Shown here: piece after piece, positions 48,876 to 57,287 of the stretch
Layout of the letters: every line of letters begins with the position of its first letter
Position numbering within the stretch: position 1 is the stretch's first letter
From: a virus
DNA length: 64,000 nt
Strand: one strand, 5' to 3'
Virus record (IMG/VR): IMGVR_UViG_3300035242_000035
Location: 1 to 64,000 of that record
The notes under the pieces: model-generated
Told to the model about the DNA's origin: nothing
What the model saw: the letters and a program-made list of their open reading frames with translations, nothing else
Databases searched by the model: none
Translations under genes and position numbers: made by a program

Positions 48876-49324
48876 GGCGACTCAAGACGGCGTCCGGACG
48901 GATCCGCGAGCGCGTGTGGCTGGAACATTTCGACGTAGAGGAGCCAGCGACGTCCCGATACCTCCTCCCATACGGCACCTACGTCTACGCCTGCGCGCAG
49001 TGGGAGGCGGAGTCGGTTCGCGTAGAGCAGCAGCGCTTCGATGCTTGGGCCCTGGAGAGGCTCGAGATGCTCTTGCTAGGGCCGCAGTGGGTGCTCGACC
49101 CGCCGCCGCGCGTGGAGACGTGGGACTACGCCCTGGTCGTCCTGGGCGGCGTATACCGACCCGTCCACCGGACGTTACTGAACGAGGCGCGGAACGCTGG
49201 TGCCAGGGTGGTGCTGCCGCCTGAACCGAGACCGACCATCCGGCAACTTCTGACGGAGAAGATCGCGACGCTCGAAGACGAATGGGGACTCCCGGCGGAG
49301 GTTGCTGGAAGTCGCCAGACGTAG
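48872..49324 (+). CDS. Hypothetical protein, 150 aa
   Basis: ATG 48872 coupled. Aromatic-rich first half (WLEHFDVEEPATSRYLLPYG), helical second half. Last gene before the triple-repeat protein. Function unknown. Confidence 0.6.
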   Translation: MRRLKTASGRIRERVWLEHFDVEEPATSRYLLPYGTYVYACAQWEAESVRVEQQRFDAWALERLEMLLLGPQWVLDPPPRVETWDYALVVLGGVYRPVHRTLLNEARNAGARVVLPPEPRPTIRQLLTEKIATLEDEWGLPAEVAGSRQT

Positions 49325-49338
49325 GTAGGGTATCGGGC

Positions 49339-50115
49339 ATGAACCCCACCACGCCCGTTTCGATGCTCGCGCAGATGGTCCGCACCGGCGCCAAGCCCAC
49401 GCTCCCGGAGGCCGGAAGCTTCCTGGGCCGGACTGCGCGCGCCCCCGGCGTGTACCCGCTCGGGGACGGGAGATCGGAGATCGTCGGCGCGGACGGGAAG
49501 ACGGTAGGCGTGGTGAGCGACGAACAGATGTACGGCGACGAGGATACGGCCGCCGAGGCGCGGGACTTCATCGGCAACCGGCGAGCGCCGGGCGTCTACC
49601 AGGAGCGGTCGGGTGGGGTGGAGGTGGTGGGACAGGACGATGGTCCCTCGCTGTTCATGCCCGAGGAGGCGCTCTACGGAAAGGGCGATGAGGATGGTGA
49701 TGAGGGTGTCGATGCGGCGACCATGGCGCGGATGATGATTCGCGGCGGCGGAGGGTCGCCTGCTCGCGAGCAGCCGCAGGCCAGCATGGCCTCGCTCATC
49801 AGGGGAAAAGACGGTCCCGTGAATCTCGCCAGCGCTGGTGAACCGGGCCCCGCGGCGGCGAACCAGCGCCGCGCTCCAGGCGTTTACCCGCTCGGCGGCG
49901 GCATGTCTGAGGTGGTCGGCGCGGACGGGGTGGCGCGGATCATCTCCGACGAGCAGCTCTACGGCGGGCAGGAGCGGACAGGCGACACCTCCGACCAGGC
50001 GCGCCGGGCCATCGCCCTCGGCTGGGAGCAGCAGATGGTTCCCAAACCGGCCAACGTGTCGAACCCCGAGACGCTGGCCACGCTTATCCGCGGCATCCCC
50101 GGGCGCGGACGCTGA
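49339..50115 (+). CDS. Protein with three ~33-residue RAPGVYP repeats
   Basis: 258 residues from ATG 49339. Three units of RAPGVY(P/Q) ... EVVG(A/Q)DG ... DEQLYG lie near residues 33-66, 79-112 and 178-211, joined by acidic and Gly/Met-rich linkers. The region before the large terminase often carries head-assembly or scaffold-like factors; this repeat is not one I recognise. Confidence 0.65.
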   Translation: MNPTTPVSMLAQMVRTGAKPTLPEAGSFLGRTARAPGVYPLGDGRSEIVGADGKTVGVVSDEQMYGDEDTAAEARDFIGNRRAPGVYQERSGGVEVVGQDDGPSLFMPEEALYGKGDEDGDEGVDAATMARMMIRGGGGSPAREQPQASMASLIRGKDGPVNLASAGEPGPAAANQRRAPGVYPLGGGMSEVVGADGVARIISDEQLYGGQERTGDTSDQARRAIALGWEQQMVPKPANVSNPETLATLIRGIPGRGR

Positions 50116-50133
50116 AGCAGCGCGGAGTGTCCA

Positions 50134-50337
50134 ATGACGCAGCCGACGAACGCCGCACCCAGGACGATCACGGTCCACGTCCACCCGAGCATGTGGACCG
50201 AGATCCTGAGCTGGCTAGGCCGCAAGCACGGCCTCGCCCGTGCCCCAGCGGACAATGAGGTGCTGGTCTGGCGGTGGCCCATCATCACCGTCCAGGCGGT
50301 ACCGATGATCAGGCCCCCGATCTGGGGAGTTACGTGA
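50134..50337 (+). CDS. Hypothetical protein, 67 aa
   Basis: ATG 50134 after an upstream GGAG. Short beta-rich peptide (RTITVHVHPSMWTEILSW, EVLVWRWPIITVQAV). Coupled by GTGA to a 14-residue ORF. Confidence 0.6.
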   Translation: MTQPTNAAPRTITVHVHPSMWTEILSWLGRKHGLARAPADNEVLVWRWPIITVQAVPMIRPPIWGVT

Positions 50338-50378
50338 GCTCAAACAACGCCTTGTTGGCGCGGCTGAAGCGCGACTGA
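50334..50378 (+). CDS. 14-residue coupled ORF
   Basis: GTG overlaps the previous stop and the ORF ends 22 bases before the terminase start. May only bridge translation to terL. Confidence 0.3.
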   Translation: MSSNNALLARLKRD

Positions 50379-50400
50379 CGCGAGCAGGACGAACGTCCTC

Positions 50401-51804
50401 GTGGAAGTCGTCCTCCCCAACCTCTTCGTCCCCCGCTGGTACCAGAGCCAGTTCATGGCCTGGTTCGATCATGGCGGTCGGCGGAGCATCGAGGTGTGGC
50501 ACCGACGCTCGGGCAAGGACTTCACCGCCATGCACCAGACCTGCAAGATGGCGCACCGCAGGCGCGGGCTGTACTGGCACATCTTCCCCACCGAGGCGCA
50601 GGGCCGGAAGGCCATCTGGCAGGGCTTCACCAAGGACGGGCAGCGGCTGATGGAGCTCGTCTTCCCGAAGGCGATCCGCCGCTCACCCCGGGAGTGGACG
50701 CCCAACGCCCAGATGGTGGTGGAGCTCAAGTGCGGCTCTATCTGGAGGCTCACGGGCTCGGACCGCATCGAGAACGTGGGAGCTGGCCCGGCCGGGGTGG
50801 TGTTCTCGGAGTTCGCGCTCGCGAAGCCGGGGGGCTGGGACTACATCCGCCCGATGCTCCGCGAGAGCGACGGCTGGGCCACCTTCCTCACGACGCCCCG
50901 CGGGAAGAACCACGCCTGGAGCCTGTGGGAGAAGGCCGGCGGGCTGGCGGACTGGCGGCGCCAGCTACTGGGGTTGCGCGACACCGGGGCCTACCCCTAC
51001 GAGGAGACCCTGGCAAAGGAGCGGGCCGAGGGTATGGCCGATGAACTCATCGACCAGGAGTACAACTGCTCCTGGACGGCGGCGCTGGTGGGCTCGTACT
51101 ACAGCTCGCTGCTCCGCGAGCTTGAGGAGCGCGGCGGACTGCGCGAGTTCCAGCACCCGAAGGACGAGATATTCACCACCTGGGACCTCGGGCACGGGGA
51201 CTCCACGGCGATCTGGTGGTGGCGGCTGGCCGAGCCGCGTGGGAGCGGGGTGGAGTTCATCGACCACTACGAGTCCCACTCGAAACCGATGTCCCACTAC
51301 TTCCAGAAGGTGCGCGAGCGACCGTGGATGGTGAAGAAGCACTGGCTGCCCCACGACGCGCGGGCGAAGACGCTTCAGACCGGGCGGAGCATCCTCGACA
51401 TGGCGCTGGCCGAGTGGGGTCCGCACGCGGTGGAGATTGTCCCAGAGATTGGCGTGCAGGACGGCATCCAAGCCCTGCGCAAGCTGCTCCAACAGAAGGG
51501 GACGAGGTTCCACCCGCGGTGCTCGAGGACGGAGGACCCGTCGGACTCCGACGGGGTGGAGTGCCTGCGCGCTTATCGCAAGAAGTGGGACGAGGTGCGG
51601 AAGTGCTTCTCGGCGGAGCCGATCCACGACTGGAGTTCTGATTCCGCCGACGGGGCCCGCTATACGGCGGTGGTCGAGCAGATCACCGATTCGATGACGA
51701 AGCCCGTGCCTCCCCGGCCGCCGCCGCGGCCCGCGTCCTCCGCCACGCTGGAGGAGTTGCACGGGGAACGCGAGCGGTGGGCGAAGGACCGCGGAAGGTT
51801 GTAG
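50401..51804 (+). CDS. terL: Terminase large subunit
   Basis: 467 residues. Walker A-type HRRSGKD, motor strand HIFPTEAQGRKAIW, Walker B GVVFSEFA, coupling motif FLTTPRGKN, and the RNase-H-like nuclease domain with TTWDLGHGDSTAIWWW and a later VPEIGVQDGIQAL. It is the packaging motor that cuts and translocates phage DNA into the prohead. GTG 50401 has a weak ribosome-binding site and may depend on coupling. Confidence 0.9.
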   Translation: MEVVLPNLFVPRWYQSQFMAWFDHGGRRSIEVWHRRSGKDFTAMHQTCKMAHRRRGLYWHIFPTEAQGRKAIWQGFTKDGQRLMELVFPKAIRRSPREWTPNAQMVVELKCGSIWRLTGSDRIENVGAGPAGVVFSEFALAKPGGWDYIRPMLRESDGWATFLTTPRGKNHAWSLWEKAGGLADWRRQLLGLRDTGAYPYEETLAKERAEGMADELIDQEYNCSWTAALVGSYYSSLLRELEERGGLREFQHPKDEIFTTWDLGHGDSTAIWWWRLAEPRGSGVEFIDHYESHSKPMSHYFQKVRERPWMVKKHWLPHDARAKTLQTGRSILDMALAEWGPHAVEIVPEIGVQDGIQALRKLLQQKGTRFHPRCSRTEDPSDSDGVECLRAYRKKWDEVRKCFSAEPIHDWSSDSADGARYTAVVEQITDSMTKPVPPRPPPRPASSATLEELHGERERWAKDRGRL

Positions 51805-51867
51805 GAGTTGCGAAGTGGGCCGAGCGCTGGCAGTGTTGGTGATGCCGTACCGAAAAGGAGAGGGCTC

Positions 51868-52173
51868 GTGAACGTGTTGATGATGCAGGACGCGATGCGC
51901 AAGGCCGGCGACGTGGTGTCAGTCAGAGAAGCGCGCCGATTTATGCTGTCGGCCTCGGCCGCCGCTCCGACGAGCGCCCGTTCCGTTCGCGGCAAAGGTG
52001 GCGCCCAGTGGGTGGCGCACCGCGCTCTGAACGCGGGGGTTGTCGGTTCGATCCCGACCCTCGGAGCTGAAGGTGGCCTGGCGATGGAAGACGCTGACCC
52101 CTTGAAGGTCGAGCGGTCGGGTTCGAGTCCCGGACGGGCCGAGAGGAGAAGTCATGGTGGAAGTCACTCGTAG
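51868..52173 (+). CDS. Possible small protein overlapping tRNA-like sequences
   Basis: GTG 51868 has GAAAAGGAGAGG upstream, so ribosomes very likely start here (MNVLMMQDAMRKAGDVV). The 3' two-thirds coincide with the tRNA-like folds at 51991-52140 and give low-complexity sequence. The true product may be just the first 30-40 residues, or an RNA leader. Confidence 0.35.
   Translation: MNVLMMQDAMRKAGDVVSVREARRFMLSASAAAPTSARSVRGKGGAQWVAHRALNAGVVGSIPTLGAEGGLAMEDADPLKVERSGSSPGRAERRSHGGSHS
51991..52065 (+). tRNA. tRNA-Gln(CTG)-like sequence
   Basis: D stem GCGC/GCGC (52000-52003, 52014-52017), perfect anticodon stem CCGCG/CGCGG (52019-52023, 52031-52035) with loop CTCTGAA and anticodon CTG, five-base variable loop, and T arm GTCGG-TTCGATC-CCGAC (52041-52057). 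The acceptor (51991-51997 with 52058-52064) pairs at only four of seven positions and there is no encoded CCA. It may be an active but unusual tRNA or a decayed one. Confidence 0.5.
52074..52140 (+). tRNA. Short tRNA-Gln(TTG)-like sequence lacking a normal D arm
   Basis: Acceptor GGCCTGG/ACGGGCC (52074-52080, 52133-52139) pairs at six of seven positions, anticodon stem TGACC/GGTCG with loop CCTTGAA (anticodon TTG at 52101-52103, C rather than T at position 33), variable AGCGG, T arm TCGGG-TTCGAGT-CCCGG. Only 13 bases replace the usual D arm, total 67. Adjacent to the other Gln-like sequence. Confidence 0.45.
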
Positions 52174-52534
52174 CGCAACGTGGACGTGTGGGAAGTGTGG
52201 CGCGAAGACGACGACCGGCCTCTCGGCCGCGAGCCAGGACGTCGCCATGCCGGTGACGCACAGCGGGCCAGTCAGTGGCGGTTCAGGCGACGCCCACCTG
52301 TGTCCGGAGTGCGCACCGGCGCTGGCCGAGTCGCTGCGCGTAGAGGAGATGAGCGCCGCCGCGGTGGACGTGCGAGGACTTCGAGATCGCGTCGACTGCG
52401 CGGAGGCAATCTGCGAGCAGCTGCGCGACCTGCTCGAAGCGGTCGAGGCGGGCGCGCGGGACGTCACCGAGAACCAGATGGGGCGACTCCGCACCCTCCT
52501 CAAGAATTTCCGGCCTCGGCCTCCGGGCCCATGA
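52154..52534 (+). CDS. Zinc-ribbon protein, 126 aa
   Basis: ATG 52154 preceded by GAGGAGAAG. N-terminal CGKCGAKTT and CPECAPAL make a C4 zinc ribbon; the C-terminus is a helix pair (CAEAICEQLRDLLEAVEAG). Possibly nucleic-acid binding. Confidence 0.65.
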   Translation: MVEVTRSATWTCGKCGAKTTTGLSAASQDVAMPVTHSGPVSGGSGDAHLCPECAPALAESLRVEEMSAAAVDVRGLRDRVDCAEAICEQLRDLLEAVEAGARDVTENQMGRLRTLLKNFRPRPPGP

Positions 52535-52555
52535 TTACAGGCCAGGAGGCTTGAA

Positions 52556-52579
52556 CGCGTGGCCCCGGCCAGACGGGGC
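52556..52579 (+). promoter_or_regulatory. Leader hairpin, copy 1
   Basis: 24-base element (CGCGTGGCCCCGGC at its start) with a GCCCCG/CGGGGC stem of six bases and a six-base loop, lying 29 bases before ATG 52608. 22 of 24 bases are identical to the element at 53035-53058 ahead of groES. Confidence 0.7.
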
Positions 52580-52607
52580 AACAACCCAAGCCAGAGAGGT
52601 AATCGCA

Positions 52608-53027
52608 ATGAACAAGACGGAACACGACGGATCCATCGGCGGTATCGGAGCACCGCGGACGTTCAGGCTGGAGCGGACCGAGGACAAGACCGGCGTCAGC
52701 GGCAACGGCCTGGTGGCGGAGGGCTGCGTTTTCTCGGACGGGACCACCGTCATCCGCTGGCGGACGCAGTACCGCTCCACCACTGTGTACGCGTCGGCGA
52801 GGGAGGCGCAGGCCATCCACGGTCACGGCGGGGCGACGCTGATCAAGTACGACGGGTACGAGGGCGCGCTGGCGCTGGCCTGCTCGAACTGCGCGCACGC
52901 GATGGGTGACCACGTGGCGGACAACGCGGCAATCTGCATCGCCGGGGGCTGCTCGTGCTGCCTGATGGAGCACCCGGAATTCCACGCGGTGGCCGGGCCC
53001 GAGACGCAGCGGTCCCAGGCCGCCTGA
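52608..53027 (+). CDS. Hypothetical protein with C-terminal cysteine cluster, 139 aa
   Basis: ATG 52608 with AGAGAGG upstream. Beta-rich first half ([31 protein letters not shown]), then [20 protein letters not shown] and [13 protein letters not shown], a likely metal-binding site. Unrecognised. Confidence 0.65.
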   Translation: MNKTEHDGSIGGIGAPRTFRLERTEDKTGVSGNGLVAEGCVFSDGTTVIRWRTQYRSTTVYASAREAQAIHGHGGATLIKYDGYEGALALACSNCAHAMGDHVADNAAICIAGGCSCCLMEHPEFHAVAGPETQRSQAA

Positions 53028-53034
53028 TGATGTC

Positions 53035-53058
53035 CGCGTGGCCCCGGCGACACGGGGC
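53035..53058 (+). promoter_or_regulatory. Leader hairpin, copy 2
   Basis: Same element as 52556-52579, with GCCCCG/CGGGGC stem and loop GCGACA, 24 bases ahead of groES. The loop changes while the stem is kept, which is evidence for selection on structure. Confidence 0.7.
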
Positions 53059-53082
53059 GTTCAACCCCAACAGGAGGAGAGC

Positions 53083-53382
53083 ATGAACATCAGACCACTG
53101 CAGGACCGGATCCTTGTTCGGAGGACCCCGGAGAAGACCTCATCGCCCGGGGGGATCATTATCCCCGATGTCGTGAAGGAGAAGCCGCTCGAGGGCAAGG
53201 TGGTCGCGGTGGGCAATGGCAAGGTCCTCGAGGACGGCAAGGTGCGGCCGCTGGACATCAAGGCGGGCGACACCGTGCTCTTCAGCAAGTACGCCGGCAC
53301 CGAGATCAAGATCGAGGGCGAGGACCACCTCATCCTCCGCGAGGAAGACGTCCTCGGCGTGATCGAGGGAGGTGCGGCATGA
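53083..53382 (+). CDS. groES: GroES-type co-chaperonin
   Basis: 99 residues from ATG 53083 (AGGAGGAGAG upstream). Conserved start [13 protein letters not shown], mobile loop ending [12 protein letters not shown] with the hydrophobic GroEL-binding III, then [30 protein letters not shown] and [13 protein letters not shown]. No GroEL is seen, so it would cap the host GroEL, as T4 gp31 does for capsid folding. Placed among head genes and coupled to the RyR gene. Confidence 0.95.
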   Translation: MNIRPLQDRILVRRTPEKTSSPGGIIIPDVVKEKPLEGKVVAVGNGKVLEDGKVRPLDIKAGDTVLFSKYAGTEIKIEGEDHLILREEDVLGVIEGGAA

Positions 53383-53909
53383 CGAACGAGCAGATCGCAA
53401 GGGTGTGCCACGAAGCCAATCGGGCCTACTGCGAGAGCATCGGCGACGCGAGCCAGAAGCCGTGGGACCAAGCCGAGGAGTGGCAGCGGAAGAGCGCGGT
53501 CGATGGCGTGGCCTTCGCCCGCGAGAACCCGAACGCGCCGGCCCGCGCCCAGCACGACTCCTGGATGGCGGACAAACTCAGGGACGGCTGGAAGTACGGG
53601 CCGGTGAAGGACCCCGCGAAGAAGGAGCACCCGTGCCTGGTGTCCTACGGTGATCTGCCCGAGGAGCAGCGGCGCAAGGACAGGCTCTTCCAATCCTTGG
53701 TGAGGGCGCTGGCCACCGAGTCCGCCGCGAGCCCGGTTGACAAGAAGCCCATCCCCATCACCGGCGCGTGGCTGCGCCGCCAGGGCGACAAGGCCGAGAT
53801 GCTCGTGGAGGTCGATGGGGAGTGGCGCCTCGTCGCCGTCGAGCCGCTCGACAGCCCGTTCAGCCACATCGCCGAGCCCTCGAACATCCTCAAGGCCCAG
53901 CGGGCGTGA
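53379..53909 (+). CDS. RyR-domain protein
   Basis: 176 residues, ATG overlapping the groES stop (ATGA). RyR-domain markers: [76 protein letters not shown]. The C-terminus adds a beta-strand unit. RyR domains occur in phages and in bacterial signalling proteins; a bound ligand is suspected but unknown. Confidence 0.85.
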   Translation: MTNEQIARVCHEANRAYCESIGDASQKPWDQAEEWQRKSAVDGVAFARENPNAPARAQHDSWMADKLRDGWKYGPVKDPAKKEHPCLVSYGDLPEEQRRKDRLFQSLVRALATESAASPVDKKPIPITGAWLRRQGDKAEMLVEVDGEWRLVAVEPLDSPFSHIAEPSNILKAQRA

Positions 53910-53950
53910 CGGTGGCGCTATAGCGGGCGACTCAGCTACCGTCGCCCGCT

Positions 53951-55984
53951 ATGGCGGACCCCACGAGCGACACCGAGCAGCCGGACGACTTCGAGGACAC
54001 CCCGAGCGGGTGGGCGTCCCGTTGGAAGGCGGAGCTGGAGACCTCCGACAAGGAGCTCCAGTCCTGGCACAAGGCCGGCGAGGAAGTGGAGAAGCGATAC
54101 CGCTGCGAGGACGTGCTCCCGAAGGAGGACGAGCCAGCGCGATGGGAGCTCTTCACCGCCAACGTGGAGAACCAGCGCCGGCAACTCTACGCCCAGGTGC
54201 CGAAGGTGACCGTCTCGCGACGCTTCATGGACGCGGACGACGACGACGCGCGGGTGGCGGCGGTCATGATGGAGCGCCTGCTCAACACCGACATCGAGCG
54301 GGCCTCCGACACCTTCGCCCAGGCGCTTGGACACGCGGTGGACGACCGGCTGCTGCCTGGGCTGGGGGCCAAGCGCGTCCGGTACGAGACCGGGCCGATC
54401 CAGGTGCTGCCGGGGAAACCGGCGATGACGAGGGTGGACCCGGCGACGGGCGCGGTGGTGGAGATCGCCCCGGCCGTGCCGGACGTTGAGACCAAGCCGC
54501 TCGAGGACGCATGCGTCGACTACGTGCACTGGCGGGATTTCCGCTGGAGCCCGTGCCGCACCTGGGAGGAGGTGCGCTGGGTCGCCTTCGGGTGCGACAT
54601 GTCCAGGCGCCAGCTGGTGAAGCGGTTTGGCGAGGAGATCGGCCGCGCCGTGCCGCTGAAGAACCGCCGGCCGGGCTCGGAGGACGGGCCGACCGCCCAG
54701 CCGTGGGGCCGCGCGCGGGTGTGGGAGGTGTGGAGCAAGGAGGACGACCGGCAGGTGTTCTGGTGGGCGGAGGGCTACCCCACCATCCTGGACCGGAAGC
54801 AGGACCCGCTAGGGCTGGAGAACTTCTTCCCGTGCTGCCAGCCGCTGCTCTCGCTGGCCACCTCGAGCACGCTGGTGCCGCGGCCGCCGTACGTGCTGGC
54901 GCAGGACCTGTACCGGGAGATCAACAACCTGACCGGCCGCATCCGCGAGCTCCAGGAGAGCGTCGTCGTCCGCGGCGTCTACGACAAGGCGTTCCAGGAG
55001 CTCGGGACGTTGCTCAGCGGCGGGAAGTCGGGGGAGCTCATCCCCGTGGAGATGTGGGCGAAGTTCATGGAGCGCGGCGGCTTCGCGGGGGCGTTCCAGA
55101 TGCTCCCGCTGGCCGACATGGTGGCGGCGATGGACAAGCTCCGCGACCTCCGCTCCGAGGACGTGGCGATGCTGATGCAGGTGACCGGGGACTCGGACCT
55201 GGTGCGCGGGCAGCAGTTGGAGAACGGGACGCCAGGCGAGGCGGCGGTCAAGGCGCGCTTCGCGTCCCTGCGCGGACAGAGCCTGCAGGACAAGGTGGCG
55301 GAGTTCGCCGCCGGGACGCTGCGGCTCAGGGCGGAGATCATCTCGAAGCACTTCGACGTGGCCACCATCGTGGCGCGGTCCAACATCCTGATGACCACCG
55401 ACGCCCCGCGGGCAGAGCGCGCCGCCAGGCTCATCAAGGAGCGGCTGTTCTGGCTGCGCATCGAAGTGAAGCCCGAGGCCGTGGGGATGGCGGACTTCGC
55501 GGCCATCAAGAGCGAGCGCCTGGAGGTGGTGCAGGCCATCGGGGAGTTCGTCCAGGCCACGCTGCCCGTCGCCCAGACGATGCCTGGCTCGATGCCCTTC
55601 CTGCTGAAGGTTCTCCGGTGGGCGGTGGCCTCGCTCAAGGGTTCGCAGGAGATTGAGGGCGTCATCGACTCCGCGGTGGACGCCGCGACCGAGCAGGCGA
55701 AGCAGCCCCAGCAGGCGCAGGGCGGTCCTCCTCCCGACATGTCGAAACTCATGGCCGAGCAGGCCAAGCAGCGGACGGTGCAGGCGAAGTCCCAGGCCGA
55801 CCTGGCGAAGGTCGACGCGGAACTCCGGGCGGACTTGGCGCGGTCGCAGGCAGACGTCCAGGCCGAGGAAGCGAAGCAACGGGCCCAGACGGTGTGGAAC
55901 GCGGTGGAGGAGCGGAACAGGAAGTTGGCGGCGACGGAGGTGCCGGTGCGCCCGCCGCCCGCTGCGCCGTTCGGCGGGCTCTGA
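53951..55984 (+). CDS. Portal protein
   Basis: 677 residues. Acidic N-terminus, long helices (WKAELETSDKELQSWHKAG), the portal-type core with PYVLAQDLYREINNLTGRI and LRDLRSEDVAMLMQVTGDS, and a C-terminal coiled-coil (AEQAKQRTVQAKSQADLAK) that may reach into the head. Size and order after terL fit a podovirus- or siphovirus-type portal. It forms the 12-subunit DNA channel. Confidence 0.85.
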   Translation: MADPTSDTEQPDDFEDTPSGWASRWKAELETSDKELQSWHKAGEEVEKRYRCEDVLPKEDEPARWELFTANVENQRRQLYAQVPKVTVSRRFMDADDDDARVAAVMMERLLNTDIERASDTFAQALGHAVDDRLLPGLGAKRVRYETGPIQVLPGKPAMTRVDPATGAVVEIAPAVPDVETKPLEDACVDYVHWRDFRWSPCRTWEEVRWVAFGCDMSRRQLVKRFGEEIGRAVPLKNRRPGSEDGPTAQPWGRARVWEVWSKEDDRQVFWWAEGYPTILDRKQDPLGLENFFPCCQPLLSLATSSTLVPRPPYVLAQDLYREINNLTGRIRELQESVVVRGVYDKAFQELGTLLSGGKSGELIPVEMWAKFMERGGFAGAFQMLPLADMVAAMDKLRDLRSEDVAMLMQVTGDSDLVRGQQLENGTPGEAAVKARFASLRGQSLQDKVAEFAAGTLRLRAEIISKHFDVATIVARSNILMTTDAPRAERAARLIKERLFWLRIEVKPEAVGMADFAAIKSERLEVVQAIGEFVQATLPVAQTMPGSMPFLLKVLRWAVASLKGSQEIEGVIDSAVDAATEQAKQPQQAQGGPPPDMSKLMAEQAKQRTVQAKSQADLAKVDAELRADLARSQADVQAEEAKQRAQTVWNAVEERNRKLAATEVPVRPPPAAPFGGL

Positions 55985-56087
55985 TCCACGCCGCAGCGGC
56001 TTGACGGCGCGGCGCACCCGTGGGCATCGTCGCCGGTGAAGCGCTGGCCGGCGACCTCACTCACGGCCTGGAAAGGAGAGGACGCCG

Positions 56088-56987
56088 ATGGCGACGCACG
56101 AGATTTCGGACTCGGACCTGCAGTCGTTGGTGGAGGTCCGGGACCTGGTGGAGCGGATCATCGGGAGCCGGGCTATGACTTCGGGAATGGGGTTGCCGGG
56201 CGGCGGTGACGTTGAGCGCCTGGGCGCCGCGGTCCAGAAGTTGGTCGAGTTGAAGCTGGCGATCTTGCCGAATCCATCACCGCCCTGCGCGTCCGCTTCA
56301 CCCCAGCCGATCCCGGACATCATGATCGAACGGCGCAGCAACCATCCCGTTCTGGCCCACATGACTACAGATCGGCCCGACGAGGACTTCATCGCCTCCG
56401 TGACCGCCACTCCGGTGGCGACCTACGGGGCGATCTACGAAACCGGCCGCAACGAGTACGAGGCGTTCGGCCGCCTCCTGATGCGCAGGATTCTGCAGGT
56501 CCGCGTATGCGCTCCAGGTGCCCCGACGTGCATCCTCGACGTGACGGCCGCGCACTCGCCGACCCCGCCCCGCGCTCCTGCGAGCCGTGAATCGATGTCT
56601 CGCGTGAGCGTGCCACTCACCTGCTCGCGGTGCAGTATCTTGATCACAGACTCTCTGACAGCCGCCTTTGTCAACGATGGCCAGATCACCGGCGTGGTCT
56701 GCAACAAGTGCCAGCCGTCCTCGATGCAGGCCGCTATCGATCGACTCAACCGTGCGGCCAACGCTCCACCGCCAGACAAGCGCCCGCTCAGCGAACGGTT
56801 TCGGGTCGGGTGGAACGTCCGCTTCACCAAGGAGACCGAGTTGTTCGAGGTGGGCGACGTTGTGGAGGTCCGCGGCCACGACGACGGTCTGGTGGTTGTG
56901 CCGCGGCCGGGCTACCTGGGTTCGACGACGACGGTCGAACCGGACTGCATCGAGATGATCCCGCTGCCGGCGAAGTCGGACGAGTAG
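56088..56987 (+). CDS. Hypothetical protein with CxxC motif, 299 aa
   Basis: ATG 56088 after GGAAAGGAGAGG. N-terminal helices, middle CSRC...CNKCQ zinc site (about residues 179-206), and a C-terminal beta module KETELFEVGDVVEVRGHDDG that resembles an SH3-like small barrel. Sits between portal and scaffold genes. Confidence 0.65.
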   Translation: MATHEISDSDLQSLVEVRDLVERIIGSRAMTSGMGLPGGGDVERLGAAVQKLVELKLAILPNPSPPCASASPQPIPDIMIERRSNHPVLAHMTTDRPDEDFIASVTATPVATYGAIYETGRNEYEAFGRLLMRRILQVRVCAPGAPTCILDVTAAHSPTPPRAPASRESMSRVSVPLTCSRCSILITDSLTAAFVNDGQITGVVCNKCQPSSMQAAIDRLNRAANAPPPDKRPLSERFRVGWNVRFTKETELFEVGDVVEVRGHDDGLVVVPRPGYLGSTTTVEPDCIEMIPLPAKSDE

Positions 56988-56994
56988 CTGCTCC

Positions 56995-57207
56995 GTGGAG
57001 CTCACCCTCGCCCAACTCCGAGCCATCATGCCGCGCCTGCCCGAGGCGGCGGCTGCGGAGTACCTGCCGCACCTCGACGGGGCGATGCGGGAGTTCCAGA
57101 TCTCGCACGAGCCCACCAAGATCGCCCCGCCGAGGGTCTCGCTTGCGGTTGTGCGTCCCGCCTCTTCCCCGGGGCCAGCGACTCGCAAGCCTCCGTCCGC
57201 TTCTTGA
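56995..57207 (+). pseudogene. Truncated GH19/chitinase-like endolysin fragment
   Basis: GTG 56995 opens MELTLAQLRAIMPRLPEAAA followed by AEYLPHLDGAMREFQI, the N-terminus of phage GH19-type endolysins, then stops after 70 residues in Pro/Ser-rich sequence instead of the catalytic domain. It could be a remnant of a lysin lost by recombination; the active lysin must be elsewhere (2590-3093 is one candidate). Confidence 0.5.
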
Positions 57208-57287
57208 CGCGCGGTTTCCATGGCCGGTACGGTTCCGCCAGCCCAACAGCGGGCCAGGCCAACCTCCACCAGAAAGGGCCGCCACCC

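Noticed and set aside
51991-52140. tRNA-like sequences considered as stop-codon suppressor tRNAs
   Set aside because: Anticodons are CTG and TTG (glutamine), not CTA or TTA, and ordinary TAG stops are used throughout.
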